Source of the DNA: DASXQK01 sp963724385
Lineage (GTDB): Bacteria; Pseudomonadota; Alphaproteobacteria; Dongiales; Dongiaceae
Reading direction: 5' to 3'
NCBI GenBank assembly: GCA_963724385.1
Contig: CAVRUJ010000002.1
Coordinates: forward strand, 1,488,001-1,552,000
Length of the DNA stretch: 64,000 nucleotides
Shown here: positions 11,283 to 20,667 of the stretch, one piece after another
Numbering within the stretch: position 1 is the stretch's first letter
Layout: every line of letters begins with the position of its first letter
Program-made: the position numbers and the translations under genes
The notes under the pieces: model-generated
Seen by the model: only the letters and a program-made list of their open reading frames with translations
Database searches by the model: none
What the model was told of the DNA's origin: nothing

Positions 11283-12881
11283 TCAAGCCATCAACAAGGC
11301 CTTGCGCGCCAATTCCTTCAAAGCCGAATCGACGGTGAAAGTGATCTGTCGGGCGAGCTCGGCCGCATTCGTCCCTGCTTTGCCTTGGGGTTCGACCTCG
11401 ATCACACCCTTGGCGGCCAGCTCCAACACCTTGCCGACGATCGCCTCCCGGCCATGCTGGCCGTCCAGGTACTGCAGGACAATTCGCTCCAGAGGATCGA
11501 CACCCACCCAGGCATGTCGGCGGTTGGTGACCCAGGTCGCGTAAGTTGCCTGGTAGCGCGCAAGCGCACTGGCCTTCGGCTGCGGCGGGGGCTCGGCAAC
11601 CCAGCGGTCGCCCTGGGCATGCAAGGTGAGGCCGCCGGTCTCCAGCAGGCCCTCCGCGTGCTCGAACAGAGCCGAGCGCAGCCCCGGCCCGTCGGCGATT
11701 CCGAAGCGTTCCATCGCCTGGCTCACGACGCTTGCCGGCCTGACGGGGTACTTAGCCTGTCGGCACAACGTGTAGTAAGCGGCGGTGGCGAGCCCGTAGG
11801 TCGTAAAGCTGACATCGCGGCCCGGAATTGCAAACGTCAGCGGCGCCCCCAAAGCGTTCGGCCGCAATTCGAGCGCCTCGCGCGGCTGGAGCGCCGTGCT
11901 CCAATAACAGTCCCAGAATCGCTCGCTTGGCGGGTCGGGCTCGATCTTCACGTTTTCATGGCAGATGATCGTCGAGCGAAAGCGCCTCATACTCGCGAAG
12001 TCCATGTACTGCTCGCGGCGGACGGGATCCTGGCCTGCGGCCAGCTTTTCTGCCGCGTCCTGCGGCAGCCGCCCGCTGTGCAGGTAACCGAGATTCGCGT
12101 CCCCCAGATGGCGCAGCCCCTGCGCTTTCAGCCTTTCCACGATTTCGTAAAAATAGAACTGGGTATTGCACTCCTCCATGTAGTCGTGGAGCAGGTACCA
12201 GTCCTCTTGCTTGCGCATTCGATCGAGCTCGCTCTGCAACAATTGTCCGTAAGGTGTCTTCTTGTCGCCGCCGAATTCGCCGAGGAAGTCGAAAAGCTTG
12301 CGCACCTGCCGCGCACGTTCCTGCGGATCGGCGAATCGTCCGCCGTGGTAGAGCATCATGTCGCGCAGCGCGCCCAGCAGATGCCAGCCGGGCATGACAT
12401 TGTAGCTGATGACGGCGATGCCGCGGGGCTTCAGCCTTTCCCGGCAGATCGAAAGGATCTTGTCCTGCACCTCGGGAGGCACCCAGGAAAAGACACCATG
12501 GCAGATGATGTAGTCGAATTGCCCATAGCCGGCATCGACATCCATGATGGAGGCGGCGCGCAGCTCGATGTTCCTCGGTCTGAGCTTCGCGAGGTGAACC
12601 TTACCGGCCTCGATCTGTCGCGCCGACAAATCGATCCCGAGGAATTCGCTGTCGGGATAGTCCAGCGCCATTGGGATGAGGTTGCCCCCTGACGCGCAGC
12701 CGAGCTCCAGCACACGGCAGCCTCGATAGTCCGCCGCCGCCAGTCCATGCAGCCGGGCCAGCATGTGCAAGTTTGAGATATGGGTCCGGGCGTGGGGACG
12801 GCTCTCGTAGGGAACGACGTCGTAAGGCGTGCCCGCAGTGGAAACTGTCGCGGTCTTAACGCCGGTGCGGGTTTCATCCAT
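11283..12881 (-). CDS. Class I SAM methyltransferase with C-terminal methyltransferase regulatory domain
   Basis: A 532-residue protein. SAM motif I is VLELGCASGGNLIPMA (57-72), followed by FLGIDLSARQI and YIICHGVFSWVP as motifs II and III. After residue ~250 comes a domain typical of the methyltransferase-regulatory family (PF10119), then a winged-helix-like C-terminal region (ERIVLQYLDGQHGREAIVGKVLEL). The family is linked in other bacteria to surface-layer or O-antigen methylation, but the substrate is unknown. The start at 12881 overlaps the yggS stop by 8 bases (ATGGATGA), the same coupling geometry as rpfC. A longer start at 12944 would overlap yggS by about 70 bases. Confidence 0.8.
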   Translation of the reverse strand: MDETRTGVKTATVSTAGTPYDVVPYESRPHARTHISNLHMLARLHGLAAADYRGCRVLELGCASGGNLIPMALDYPDSEFLGIDLSARQIEAGKVHLAKLRPRNIELRAASIMDVDAGYGQFDYIICHGVFSWVPPEVQDKILSICRERLKPRGIAVISYNVMPGWHLLGALRDMMLYHGGRFADPQERARQVRKLFDFLGEFGGDKKTPYGQLLQSELDRMRKQEDWYLLHDYMEECNTQFYFYEIVERLKAQGLRHLGDANLGYLHSGRLPQDAAEKLAAGQDPVRREQYMDFASMRRFRSTIICHENVKIEPDPPSERFWDCYWSTALQPREALELRPNALGAPLTFAIPGRDVSFTTYGLATAAYYTLCRQAKYPVRPASVVSQAMERFGIADGPGLRSALFEHAEGLLETGGLTLHAQGDRWVAEPPPQPKASALARYQATYATWVTNRRHAWVGVDPLERIVLQYLDGQHGREAIVGKVLELAAKGVIEVEPQGKAGTNAAELARQITFTVDSALKELARKALLMA

Positions 12882-13569
12882 GCGCGGGAGCGCCCGTCGC
12901 CAGCGGCTCTCGGCCGCCGAATATCGCCGTTCCAACGCGGACATGGGTCGCTCCGAAGCGGATCGCGGTCTCGAAATCCGCGCTCATGCCCATGCTTAGG
13001 CCGGGCAGGCCGTTGCGCCGCGCAATCTCCCGCAGCAGGGCGAAATGAAGGGCAGGCTCCTCGTCCACCGGCGGGATGCACATCAGGCCCGTGACCGGCA
13101 GGCCGAAGTTGTCGCGGCAAAGCCCGATGAAGGCGTCGGCTTGGCCGGGTTCGATGCCCGCCTTCTGGGGCTCCTCGCCGGTATTCACCTGGATGAAGCA
13201 ATCTGGCCGGCGGTCCTGCTTCGCCATCTCGGCCGCAAGCGCCCGGGCGAGCTTCTCCCGGTCGAGGCTTTCGATGGCATCGAAAAACCCGACCGCTTCG
13301 CGAACCTTGTTGGTTTGCAAAGGCCCGATGAGATGAAGCCTGATATCGGGAAACTCCTTCTTCAGGCCGGGCCATTTGGCCAGCGCTTCCTGGACCCGAT
13401 TCTCGCCGAACAGGCGTTGGCCGGCCGCGATCGCCGGGCGGATTTCCGCTGCGGTCTTGGTCTTCGACACGGCGACCAGGGCCACCCCGGCCGGGTCGCG
13501 CCCGGCCGCGACGGCAGCCGCGGCGATGCGGGCCCTGACGGTTGCCAGACGTTCCGCCGCTGTCGCCAT
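12874..13569 (-). CDS. yggS: PLP homeostasis protein YggS/PROSC family
   Basis: A 231-residue alanine-racemase-fold barrel that binds pyridoxal phosphate without known catalytic activity and balances PLP and amino-acid pools. The PLP lysine is Lys36 in LVAVSKTKT, the same number as in E. coli YggS. Family motifs RLFGENRVQEALAKW, HLIGPLQTNK and LSMGMSADFETAI are all present. Start chosen at ATG 13569, preceded by GGTGGAGGAA; a frame from 13647 adds an unlikely tail. It overlaps the downstream methyltransferase by 8 bases. Confidence 0.93.
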   Translation of the reverse strand: MATAAERLATVRARIAAAAVAAGRDPAGVALVAVSKTKTAAEIRPAIAAGQRLFGENRVQEALAKWPGLKKEFPDIRLHLIGPLQTNKVREAVGFFDAIESLDREKLARALAAEMAKQDRRPDCFIQVNTGEEPQKAGIEPGQADAFIGLCRDNFGLPVTGLMCIPPVDEEPALHFALLREIARRNGLPGLSMGMSADFETAIRFGATHVRVGTAIFGGREPLATGAPAHG

Positions 13570-13682
13570 TTCCTCCACCTGCGTCACGACGGAAGGATGC
13601 CCGAATTTGCCGAAAGTGGAAGGGCCGAACGCCGAGGCATCACCCATTCCTGCGGCGCTTGGCCCGTCCGTCTCGCTGTGCT

Positions 13683-15521
13683 ATGGCCGACGCGGAAGAG
13701 GATCGCGAAGCGGTGATTTCGGGCGACCAACCGGCCGATCGTCTGGCCTCGGCGAAGGCCCTGCAAAAGCAGGGCGATCTCGCTGGGGCTGAGGCAGCCT
13801 ATCGCCGCGTCCTGGCGCTGGAGCCGGACAACGCCGAGGCACTGAACAACCTTGGCAATGTGCTGAGGGCCCTGAAGCGCCCGGCGGAGTCGGTGGACTG
13901 CTTCCAGCAGGCCTTGAAGGCAAAGCCGGAGCATCCTGCGATCCTCAGCAATTTGGGGCTGGCGCTGGGAGACCTGCATCGCTTCGCGGAGGCGGCCGAG
14001 TGCCATCGCCGGGCGGTCGCAGCCGATCCGATGCTCGCGGCCGGGCACAACAATCTCGGCTTGGCGCTGAAGGAACTGGGGCGCTTCGGCGACGCCGAAG
14101 CGAGCTATCGCCGCGCCATCGCAATCAAGCCGGATTTCGCGGAGGCGCTGAACAATCTGGGCAATGCATTGCGCGCCATGGACCGGACGGAGGACGCCAC
14201 CGCCGCCTATCGGCGCGCCATCGCGATCAAGCCCGACTATGCCGAGGCGCACAACAATCTCGGCAATGCGCTCCGCGACGGGCAGCATTTCGACCAGGCC
14301 ATCCGAAGCTACCGGCGGGCATTGGAGTTGGCGCCCAGGCTGGCGAAGGCGTACTGCAGCCTCGGCAAGCTGCTCCAGGAGGTCGGCCAACCCGACGACG
14401 CCCACGACGCCTTCGTGCGGGCGGTCGACTGCGACGGGACGCTCATCGAGGCCCACTTCAACCTGATCGAGACGACCGCCGACAAACCCGACATGCGCCG
14501 CCTAGCCCAGCTCGAAGATCTCGCGCGCAAGAGCGATGCGCTGGCGGTCGAGGATCGCATCGCCCTCCACTTCACCCTGTCTCGAGCCTACGAACGGCTG
14601 AATCGCTACGACAAGTCTTTCGAGGAGCTGTCGAAGGCGAATCGATTGAAGCGCGGGCAAGTCGACTTCGACGGCTCGGCAGAGGGCCAACGCATCGCCG
14701 CGCTGGAGCGGGTCTTCACGCGCGGGCTTCTGGCCGCCAAATCCAGTCATGGAAGCCCCTCGGAAATTCCGATTTTCGTTCTCGGCTTCCCGCGCTCGGG
14801 CACGACCCTGACCGAGCAGATCCTGGCGAGCCACCCCCAGGTGTACGGCGCCGGCGAACTCGGCATCCTGGCGAGGATTGCCGACGAGCTGCGTGCCTCG
14901 GCCGACCCGGGTCTGGACTTCCCCGCCTGCATTCCGGAACTGTCGCCCGCCGAGCTCAGGCGCGCCGGCGAGGACTATGTCCGGCAGCTCAAGGCGCAAT
15001 CGCCGACGGCCGCGAGAGTGACCGACAAGATGCCGGAAAACTACCATTTCATCGGACTGATCCATCTGATCCTGCCGAAAGCCAGGATTCTGCATGTGAT
15101 GCGCGATCCCCTGGATACATGCCTGTCCTGCTTCGCGCAGCAGTTCCGCGCCAGCATCGCCTACGCCAACGAGCTCCACGAGTTGGGGGACTACTACCGC
15201 TGCTACGCGGCTCTGATGGATCACTGGCGCAAAGTGCTGCCGGCGGGCTCGATGCTGGAGGTCCGCTACGAGGATCTGGTGGAGGATCTGGAGGGTGAGG
15301 TGCGGCGGATTCTGGACTACTGCCGACTCCCATGGGATGACCGCTGCCTTTCCTTCCATGAGACCGATCGGCCGGTGAAGACCGCGAGCCTGGTGCAGGT
15401 GCGCCGGCCGCTCTATCGCTCCTCGGTGGGGCGTTGGCGGCTCTATGAAAAGCATCTGGCCCCACTTCGGGAAGCATTGGGGCCGACGGGTCTGGCCTAC
15501 CGCGCGCAGGCGCGCAAGTGA
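13683..15521 (+). CDS. TPR-sulfotransferase (tandem copy 1)
   Basis: A 612-residue protein with about seven N-terminal tetratricopeptide repeats (AEALNNLGNVLRALKRP and repeats to ~residue 270) and a C-terminal sulfotransferase domain. The PAPS 5'-phosphosulfate loop is FVLGFPRSGTTLTEQIL; the 3'-phosphate region is around VMRDPLDTCLSCF. The layout resembles bacterial tyrosylprotein-sulfotransferase-like proteins. They move sulfate from PAPS to a protein, lipid or glycan acceptor that is not known here. Start at ATG 13683, since the region upstream in the same frame is unlike coding sequence. It is divergent from yggS by 113 bases and overlaps copy 2 by 4 bases. Confidence 0.85.
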   Translation: MADAEEDREAVISGDQPADRLASAKALQKQGDLAGAEAAYRRVLALEPDNAEALNNLGNVLRALKRPAESVDCFQQALKAKPEHPAILSNLGLALGDLHRFAEAAECHRRAVAADPMLAAGHNNLGLALKELGRFGDAEASYRRAIAIKPDFAEALNNLGNALRAMDRTEDATAAYRRAIAIKPDYAEAHNNLGNALRDGQHFDQAIRSYRRALELAPRLAKAYCSLGKLLQEVGQPDDAHDAFVRAVDCDGTLIEAHFNLIETTADKPDMRRLAQLEDLARKSDALAVEDRIALHFTLSRAYERLNRYDKSFEELSKANRLKRGQVDFDGSAEGQRIAALERVFTRGLLAAKSSHGSPSEIPIFVLGFPRSGTTLTEQILASHPQVYGAGELGILARIADELRASADPGLDFPACIPELSPAELRRAGEDYVRQLKAQSPTAARVTDKMPENYHFIGLIHLILPKARILHVMRDPLDTCLSCFAQQFRASIAYANELHELGDYYRCYAALMDHWRKVLPAGSMLEVRYEDLVEDLEGEVRRILDYCRLPWDDRCLSFHETDRPVKTASLVQVRRPLYRSSVGRWRLYEKHLAPLREALGPTGLAYRAQARK

Positions 15522-17299
15522 GCACGGCCGTACTTCTCGAGGAGGCGAAGTCGCTGCAGCGCCAGGGCAAGCTCGCCCGCGCGGAGGCAGCTTACCGGCG
15601 GGTTCTGGCGCAGGAGCCGGATCATGTCGAGGCGCTGAACAACCTGGGCAACGTGCTGAGGACCCTGAAACGGCCGGAGGAGGCCGCTGCTTGCCTCCGG
15701 CAGGCCCTGGCGCTCAGGCCCGGACATGCGCCGATTCTGAGCAATCTCGGCTTGGCACTGGCAGATTTGCGACGGTTCGAGGAAGCGGCGGAATGCCAGC
15801 GCCTGGCGGTCGCGGCCGATCCGGAACTGGCCCCAGCGCACAACAACCTCGGGCTGGCTCTGAAGGAGCTGGGTCGGCTAGGGGAAGCCGAGGCTTGCTA
15901 TCGAAGAGCGCTGGCGCTCCGGCCCGAATTCGCCGAAGCCCTCAACAACCTGGGCAATCTGCTACGCACGCTGGAACGGCTCGAAGAGGCTGTCCTTGCC
16001 TACCGGCGAGCGCTCGAAATCAGGCCGGACCATGCCGATGCCCATTACAATCTGGCCAATACGCTGCGCGATCTGGGACGGCAGAAGGAGGGCGAACACC
16101 ATTTTCGAGAGGGCCTGCGGCTCGGCCCGTCTCACCCCGAGGCACTGCTTGACCGCGGCAAGATGCTGCAGGTGATGGGCCGGCTGGACGAAGCAAAAAG
16201 CGCTTTCGCGCAGGCAATCACCCGCAACCCCGCCTTGATCGAGGCCCACATGAGCCTCGTCGGCTTGCTGACCGAGGCGCCCGGCCCCGAAGAGATGGCG
16301 ATCCTGGAGGACCAAGCGCGCCGCGAGCGCGCCCTGTCGCACAAAAATCGGGTCTTGCTGCATTTCACCCTGGCGCGGGCCTATGAGCTCCTCGAGCGCC
16401 ATGATCAATCGTTTCAAAGTCTGTCGAAGGCAAACCGGCTGAAGCGCGGTCGAATGGCATTCGACGTCGCGGTGGAGCAGGATTACGTCGCCCGCCTCAA
16501 GCGGGTGTTCAGCCGCGAATGCATGATCGCGGGCGCCGGCGAAGGTCACCCGACGTCGCTTCCCATCTTCATCGTCGGGTTTCCACGCTCCGGGACGACC
16601 CTGACCGAGCAGATACTGAGCCGCCATCCGCAGGTTCATGGCGCAGGCGAGCTCGGCTTCATGAATCTGCTGCCTCCCTATTTTGCCGCCGACCTTTCGC
16701 CTGGGCCCGACCTCCCGGAGAGTATGGTCCGTGCGTCGGATGGCAAGCTGCGCCAGCTCGGCGAAGCCTATGCAACGCGGCTCTCCGCCCTGGCGCCGAC
16801 CGCCGCACGCATCACCGACAAGATGCCCGACAACTACTTCCTACTGGGTCTCATACGACTCATGTTGCCGGAGGCCAAACTGCTTCATGTCCGGCGCCAC
16901 CCGCTCGACACCTGCCTCTCCTGCTATACGACCTATTTCACCCAGGGCCACGCCTATGCCTACGATCTCGGCGAACTGGGCAGCCGCTACCGGATGTATC
17001 GGGAGCTGATGGATCACTGGAACGCGGTGCTGCCCGCGGGTTCGATTTTGGAACTCGACTACGAGAATCTGATCGGAGATCTTGAAGGCCAGGCGCGGCG
17101 TATTTTGGATTATTGCGGACTTCCCTGGGACGACCGCTGCCTCTCGTTCTACGATGCCGAGCGGCCGGTCGAGACGGCGAGCCTGGCGCAGGTCCGCCGG
17201 CCGCTTTATCGCTCCTCGGTGGGGCGGTGGCGGCTCTACGAAAAGCATCTTGCCCCGCTCAAGGAGGCACTGGGGCCGGCAGCGCAGGGCTACGAGTAG
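15518..17299 (+). CDS. TPR-sulfotransferase (tandem copy 2)
   Basis: A 593-residue paralogue of the preceding gene in the same order: TPRs (1-~260), then sulfotransferase with PAPS loop FIVGFPRSGTTLTEQIL and HVRRHPLDTCLSCYTT. The GTG start overlaps the previous stop by 4 bases (GTGA), so it is translationally coupled. The first ~60 residues and the last ~50 residues are almost identical to copy 1 (both carry QVRRPLYRSSVGRWRLYEKH), while the middle has diverged. This is a tandem duplication, probably with differing acceptor recognition. Acceptor unknown. Confidence 0.85.
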   Translation: MSTAVLLEEAKSLQRQGKLARAEAAYRRVLAQEPDHVEALNNLGNVLRTLKRPEEAAACLRQALALRPGHAPILSNLGLALADLRRFEEAAECQRLAVAADPELAPAHNNLGLALKELGRLGEAEACYRRALALRPEFAEALNNLGNLLRTLERLEEAVLAYRRALEIRPDHADAHYNLANTLRDLGRQKEGEHHFREGLRLGPSHPEALLDRGKMLQVMGRLDEAKSAFAQAITRNPALIEAHMSLVGLLTEAPGPEEMAILEDQARRERALSHKNRVLLHFTLARAYELLERHDQSFQSLSKANRLKRGRMAFDVAVEQDYVARLKRVFSRECMIAGAGEGHPTSLPIFIVGFPRSGTTLTEQILSRHPQVHGAGELGFMNLLPPYFAADLSPGPDLPESMVRASDGKLRQLGEAYATRLSALAPTAARITDKMPDNYFLLGLIRLMLPEAKLLHVRRHPLDTCLSCYTTYFTQGHAYAYDLGELGSRYRMYRELMDHWNAVLPAGSILELDYENLIGDLEGQARRILDYCGLPWDDRCLSFYDAERPVETASLAQVRRPLYRSSVGRWRLYEKHLAPLKEALGPAAQGYE

Positions 17300-17356
17300 C
17301 CCCGCTTCCGGTTCAGAGGCGGCCGGGCGGCCGACGGCGGACGCGCTTCAGCCACT

Positions 17357-18709
17357 TCAGAAGTTGATGGCAAACCCCGCGTCCAGCTCCAGCGCGCCAT
17401 AGTCAATGGGGATGACGGAAGCGGCCGGAACGGCGATGCGAAACGGCCCGGACAGTTCCGAAGCAAAGGCGGAGTCGTACTTGAAATAGGCGACCTGGGC
17501 CTCGAGAGAGATGCCAGGACCCAGAGCGTAAGATCCGTTCAAGGATGCGCCCCAGATCTTGTCATGGCCGCCAGCAAGAGGCAAAGGGGGACCGAAAAGA
17601 GGCGTGACGGAATTGACCACCTGCCATGAGGAATAAATTCCCTCGAGACCGACGGCATAAGGCCCCGTTGCGTAGCTGAGCCCGGCCGAGGCCACCCAGC
17701 CATCGCTCGAAGTGCCCGCATCGGTCGCCGCGTAGCCGGCCTGCTTGTAGTTGTTCACCCAGGCGCCAGACGCGCCGATGCTCCAGCCGTTGGGAAAGGC
17801 GAGCTGCGCGCCCAGGAGATAAGTCGAAGGGCGGGCGCTGTTGCCAAGGGGCGCGCCCTGGCCCGTGTAGCTTTTGAAGGCCCATTCGCCGCCGCCGCCG
17901 ACCAGCAGGGAGAGGCCGTCGGGGAAGTCATGGCTGTAATCCACGCCGGCCGAGAGAACATTGGTCGCCTTCGAATTGGTGAAATCGGTGCCGGAACCGA
18001 AGCCTTGGGAGCCACTGGTGTTCGTGGTGCTGCCGTTGGGGGCGTAGGAGACGCCGAAGGTGAAGCCATCGAAGCTCGGCGAGAAATAGGCGATCTTGGT
18101 GCCGCGGTTCTCGATGCCGAAGCAGGTGCCGATGGACCCGAAGGGCGCCACGCCGACGGTCAAGCCAGTCACTGGCGTTTTCAGGCCGCCGAAGAACGTG
18201 CGTGCGGTAAACTCGCCTTTGGCCCCATTGGCGAAGACCACGTTCGGGCTGTTGACGCCGAAATTGGCCGTGACATTGCCCGGGTCGGTGACGCAGTCGG
18301 TCAGCAGGGCCGAGTTGGCCTGGCCGAAGCGCACATCGCCATACTTGCCGCGGAAGTCCACATAGGCACGGTTCAGCCGCGCGCTGACATTGTTGGCGCC
18401 GCCGGGATTGAGGCCGACCAGCACGGCCACGGTGAGGCCGTTGTCGAAGGTGGTATCGCCCTTGAAATTGATCCGGATTTCCTGGCGGAAGCCGGTGTTG
18501 GTGCGTCCGAAGTCGCCCTGGCCGACAGTGGCTGTGCCAAACTTGGCCGTCGTAAAGGTCCTGTGGAATTGGTCGCCGCCGATGATGCCGCCAACGGCGC
18601 CGCGATAGTAGCCCGAGATGCCGAGCTTCAGTTGCTGGTCGGCCACGGCTTGGCCCGCCGCCAGCCCCGCCGCCACCAGGGCCGTGCCACGCAGAAGCGT
18701 CTTCTTCAT
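17357..18709 (-). CDS. Outer-membrane porin (copy 1)
   Basis: A 450-residue protein with signal peptide MKKTLLRGTALVAAGLAAGQ ending near AVA, then a Gly/Asn/aromatic-rich beta-barrel starting LKLGISGYYRG and ending in Phe (DAGFAINF), the usual C-terminal outer-membrane insertion signal. It belongs to the general Gram-negative porin family and is a trimeric diffusion channel by family knowledge. Start chosen at 18709, preceded by GGGGGGAT. It is a paralogue of the next gene (shared GNVTANFGVN, RLNRAY, GKYGDVRFGQ). The two are in the same direction, 252 bases apart, but separated by a terminator. Confidence 0.88.
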   Translation of the reverse strand: MKKTLLRGTALVAAGLAAGQAVADQQLKLGISGYYRGAVGGIIGGDQFHRTFTTAKFGTATVGQGDFGRTNTGFRQEIRINFKGDTTFDNGLTVAVLVGLNPGGANNVSARLNRAYVDFRGKYGDVRFGQANSALLTDCVTDPGNVTANFGVNSPNVVFANGAKGEFTARTFFGGLKTPVTGLTVGVAPFGSIGTCFGIENRGTKIAYFSPSFDGFTFGVSYAPNGSTTNTSGSQGFGSGTDFTNSKATNVLSAGVDYSHDFPDGLSLLVGGGGEWAFKSYTGQGAPLGNSARPSTYLLGAQLAFPNGWSIGASGAWVNNYKQAGYAATDAGTSSDGWVASAGLSYATGPYAVGLEGIYSSWQVVNSVTPLFGPPLPLAGGHDKIWGASLNGSYALGPGISLEAQVAYFKYDSAFASELSGPFRIAVPAASVIPIDYGALELDAGFAINF

Positions 18710-18903
18710 CGCCGATCCCCCCGCTTGCGCCGACCGCAAGATGTCCCCCAACTGCTGCCGCCCCACGAGCAAGCCCTCGAATCAGACAGGCCCCAAGCCG
18801 GCCTCTAAAGAGTCTCCATCCGACGGTGCAATCCGGTCAAGCGGCGAGTCGTTGGAGCAGGATCGGATGCCCCACAGCCAAGCCTCAGCAAACTCGCTCC
18901 CGG

Positions 18904-18935
18904 AAAGAAAAGGGGGAGCGGCGAACCGCTCCCCC
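18904..18935 (-). terminator. Rho-independent terminator after porin copy 2
   Basis: On the minus strand GGGGGAGCGG, loop TTCG, CCGCTCCCCC, then TTTTCTTT. The perfect 10-bp stem (18912-18921 with 18926-18935), UUCG-type tetraloop and T-run lie about 26 bases past the stop of the porin ending at 18962. It should insulate porin copy 1 from copy 2. Confidence 0.9.
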
Positions 18936-18961
18936 AACGACTAGCCTTATGAGGCTTGAGA

Positions 18962-20254
18962 TCAGAAGTTGATCGCGAAGCCGGCGTCGATTTCCACCGC
19001 GTCGTACGACATCGGGTTGGTGGAGCTCGGCGTGCCGTTCGCCGGATCGTACTTGGTGTAGGCAACCTGGCCTTCCAAGTTGATGCCCGGCCCGAGGGCG
19101 TAGGCGCCGTTCAAGCTGACGCCCCAGATCGCATCATGGCCGCCACCCGAGCCCTGATGGACCTGGTAATTGCCATAGATGCCTTCGAGGCCCAGCGACA
19201 CGGCGTCGATGGTGTAGCTGACGCCCGCCGCCCCGACCCAGCCGTCGGCGCCGCCGCAGGCTCCATTGGCCCCACCCGTGCCGCAGTCCGTGGCCGCGAA
19301 GTTGGTGCCGTTGTTCGGGTAGTTCACGTAATAGGCGCCCGATGCACCGGCCGTCCAACCGCCAGGAATGCCGACCTGCAAGCCGACGGTGTACATCGAC
19401 GGCTTGTTGTGGGTCAGGCTGTTGCCATGCTTGGTGTGGCCGGTGAAGCCCCACTGTCCGCCGCCGCCAGCCAGCAAGGTCCAGCCGCCGCCGAAGTCGT
19501 GGTTGTAGTCCGCGCCCACGGTCAGGATGTTCTCGGCCTTCTTGCTCTTCAGGTCGGTGCCGGCGCCGAAGCCCTGCGAGCCGCTCTCGTTGGTCGTCCC
19601 GCCCTCCGGCGTATAGGAAACCGCGAAGGTGAAGCCGCCGAAGGCCGGCGAGAAGTATGCGATCGCCGTGCCCTTCTGGCTGAAGGTCGCGCAGGTCGCG
19701 TCGGCCGTCTCGAAGGTCGCAACGCCTACGGTTGTACCGACGCCATGAAACGCGCCCAGTCCGGCGTTGGTGAAGTCTTGGTTGGCAGAGTTCACGCCGA
19801 AGTTGGCAGTGACGTTGCCCGGATCGTAGACGCAGGTCTGGGCAAGAGCGTCGACCGGCGAACCCTGGCCGAAACGCACGTCGCCGTATTTGCCGCTGAA
19901 GTCCGCATAAGCGCGGTTCAGCCTGCCGCTGGTGTTGTTGGCGCCATTGGGGTTGAGGCCCACCAGGACGGACACGGTGATGCCGTTGTCCAGGGTGGTC
20001 TCACCCTTGAAGTTGATGCGGACTTCCTGGCGGAAGCCGCCGCTGGTCCGGCCGAAGTCGCCAAGGCCGCCGGTGCCTAGAAATTTGCCCCCGCTGGAGT
20101 GTACCGCGACCGGGGTTTGGTCGCCGCCGATAAGGATGCCGGCAGATCCGCGATAGTAGCCGGAAAGTCCGAGCTTGATCCCGTCTGCCGAGGCCTGACC
20201 TGCCGCCAAGCCGGCAGCCACCAGGGCCGTTGTTCCATATAGAACTTTCTTCAT
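18962..20254 (-). CDS. Outer-membrane porin (copy 2)
   Basis: A 430-residue porin with signal peptide MKKVLYGTTALVAAGLAAGQASA, mature start IKLGLSGYYRG, and C-terminal VEIDAGFAINF ending in Phe. Loops differ from copy 1 and contain extra Cys pairs (around CGTGGANGACGG). It is followed by a strong intrinsic terminator, so it has its own transcript. The upstream region is 413 bases with a long palindrome. Substrate selectivity unknown. Confidence 0.9.
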   Translation of the reverse strand: MKKVLYGTTALVAAGLAAGQASADGIKLGLSGYYRGSAGILIGGDQTPVAVHSSGGKFLGTGGLGDFGRTSGGFRQEVRINFKGETTLDNGITVSVLVGLNPNGANNTSGRLNRAYADFSGKYGDVRFGQGSPVDALAQTCVYDPGNVTANFGVNSANQDFTNAGLGAFHGVGTTVGVATFETADATCATFSQKGTAIAYFSPAFGGFTFAVSYTPEGGTTNESGSQGFGAGTDLKSKKAENILTVGADYNHDFGGGWTLLAGGGGQWGFTGHTKHGNSLTHNKPSMYTVGLQVGIPGGWTAGASGAYYVNYPNNGTNFAATDCGTGGANGACGGADGWVGAAGVSYTIDAVSLGLEGIYGNYQVHQGSGGGHDAIWGVSLNGAYALGPGINLEGQVAYTKYDPANGTPSSTNPMSYDAVEIDAGFAINF

Positions 20255-20667
20255 TCCGAAGGTCCCTTCTCTAGATCATGGACCGGCCGCCCTAGGAGCA
20301 GCCCAGTCCGTTGGTTTAGAGCCCCCACTCTTGTGAGCCCCGTCGTGGCCACGACGACAAGCCCCGAAAGGAACGCGATGCCGTCTAGGACTTTCTTGGC
20401 CATCAGCAACGATATCCTCAAGCCGCGAGGGGGGAAGGTCAAGCAATCCGGCAGGGCCTTGTTGTTTTTTGGGCCAAACTGTGGCGCTTGCGCCACAGTT
20501 TATGAACGACGTTGCGCAGGCCCTTGGCAACAAAGGGGGGCTTGCCTATTGGCCCAGGCCCGCCGGCCTTGGGCAGCTTAGCCAATTACGGCCAATTCTT
20601 CCCATGAACATGAATATGCGGCCCTTCGAGACCCCGGGACCACCGCTATCCTTGTGAGGAAGTCCGG
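20255..20667. other. Leader region of porin copy 2
   Basis: A 413-base gap between the leftward porin and the upstream cyclic-nucleotide-binding gene. It contains the 11-bp palindrome at 20475-20500 and several CTAG sites. A 50-codon frame (20403 to 20251, minus) ends in an ATGA overlap with the porin start, but it uses several rare CTA codons and has a poorly spaced ribosome-binding site, so I do not call it a gene. Confidence 0.5.
20475..20500. promoter_or_regulatory. Perfect 11-bp inverted repeat upstream of porin copy 2
   Basis: AAACTGTGGCG, loop CTTG, CGCCACAGTTT. It lies about 220 bases upstream of the porin start and 170 bases past the stop of the cyclic-nucleotide-binding gene. No T-run follows on either strand, so an operator or an mRNA hairpin is more likely than an intrinsic terminator. 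The half-sites TGTG and CACA are ten bases apart, not the eight of a CRP site. Confidence 0.45.

Noticed and set aside
20251..20403. A 50-codon minus-strand frame with a membrane-like segment, ending in an ATGA overlap with the porin start
   Set aside because: It uses four CTA and one AGA codons, rare in this genome, and its only ribosome-binding site is 11 bases from the ATG. Coupling is formally possible, but coding character is poor.
20475..20500. Palindrome read as an intrinsic terminator or CRP site
   Set aside because: No T-run follows on either strand, and TGTG and CACA are separated by ten bases instead of the eight of a CRP site.
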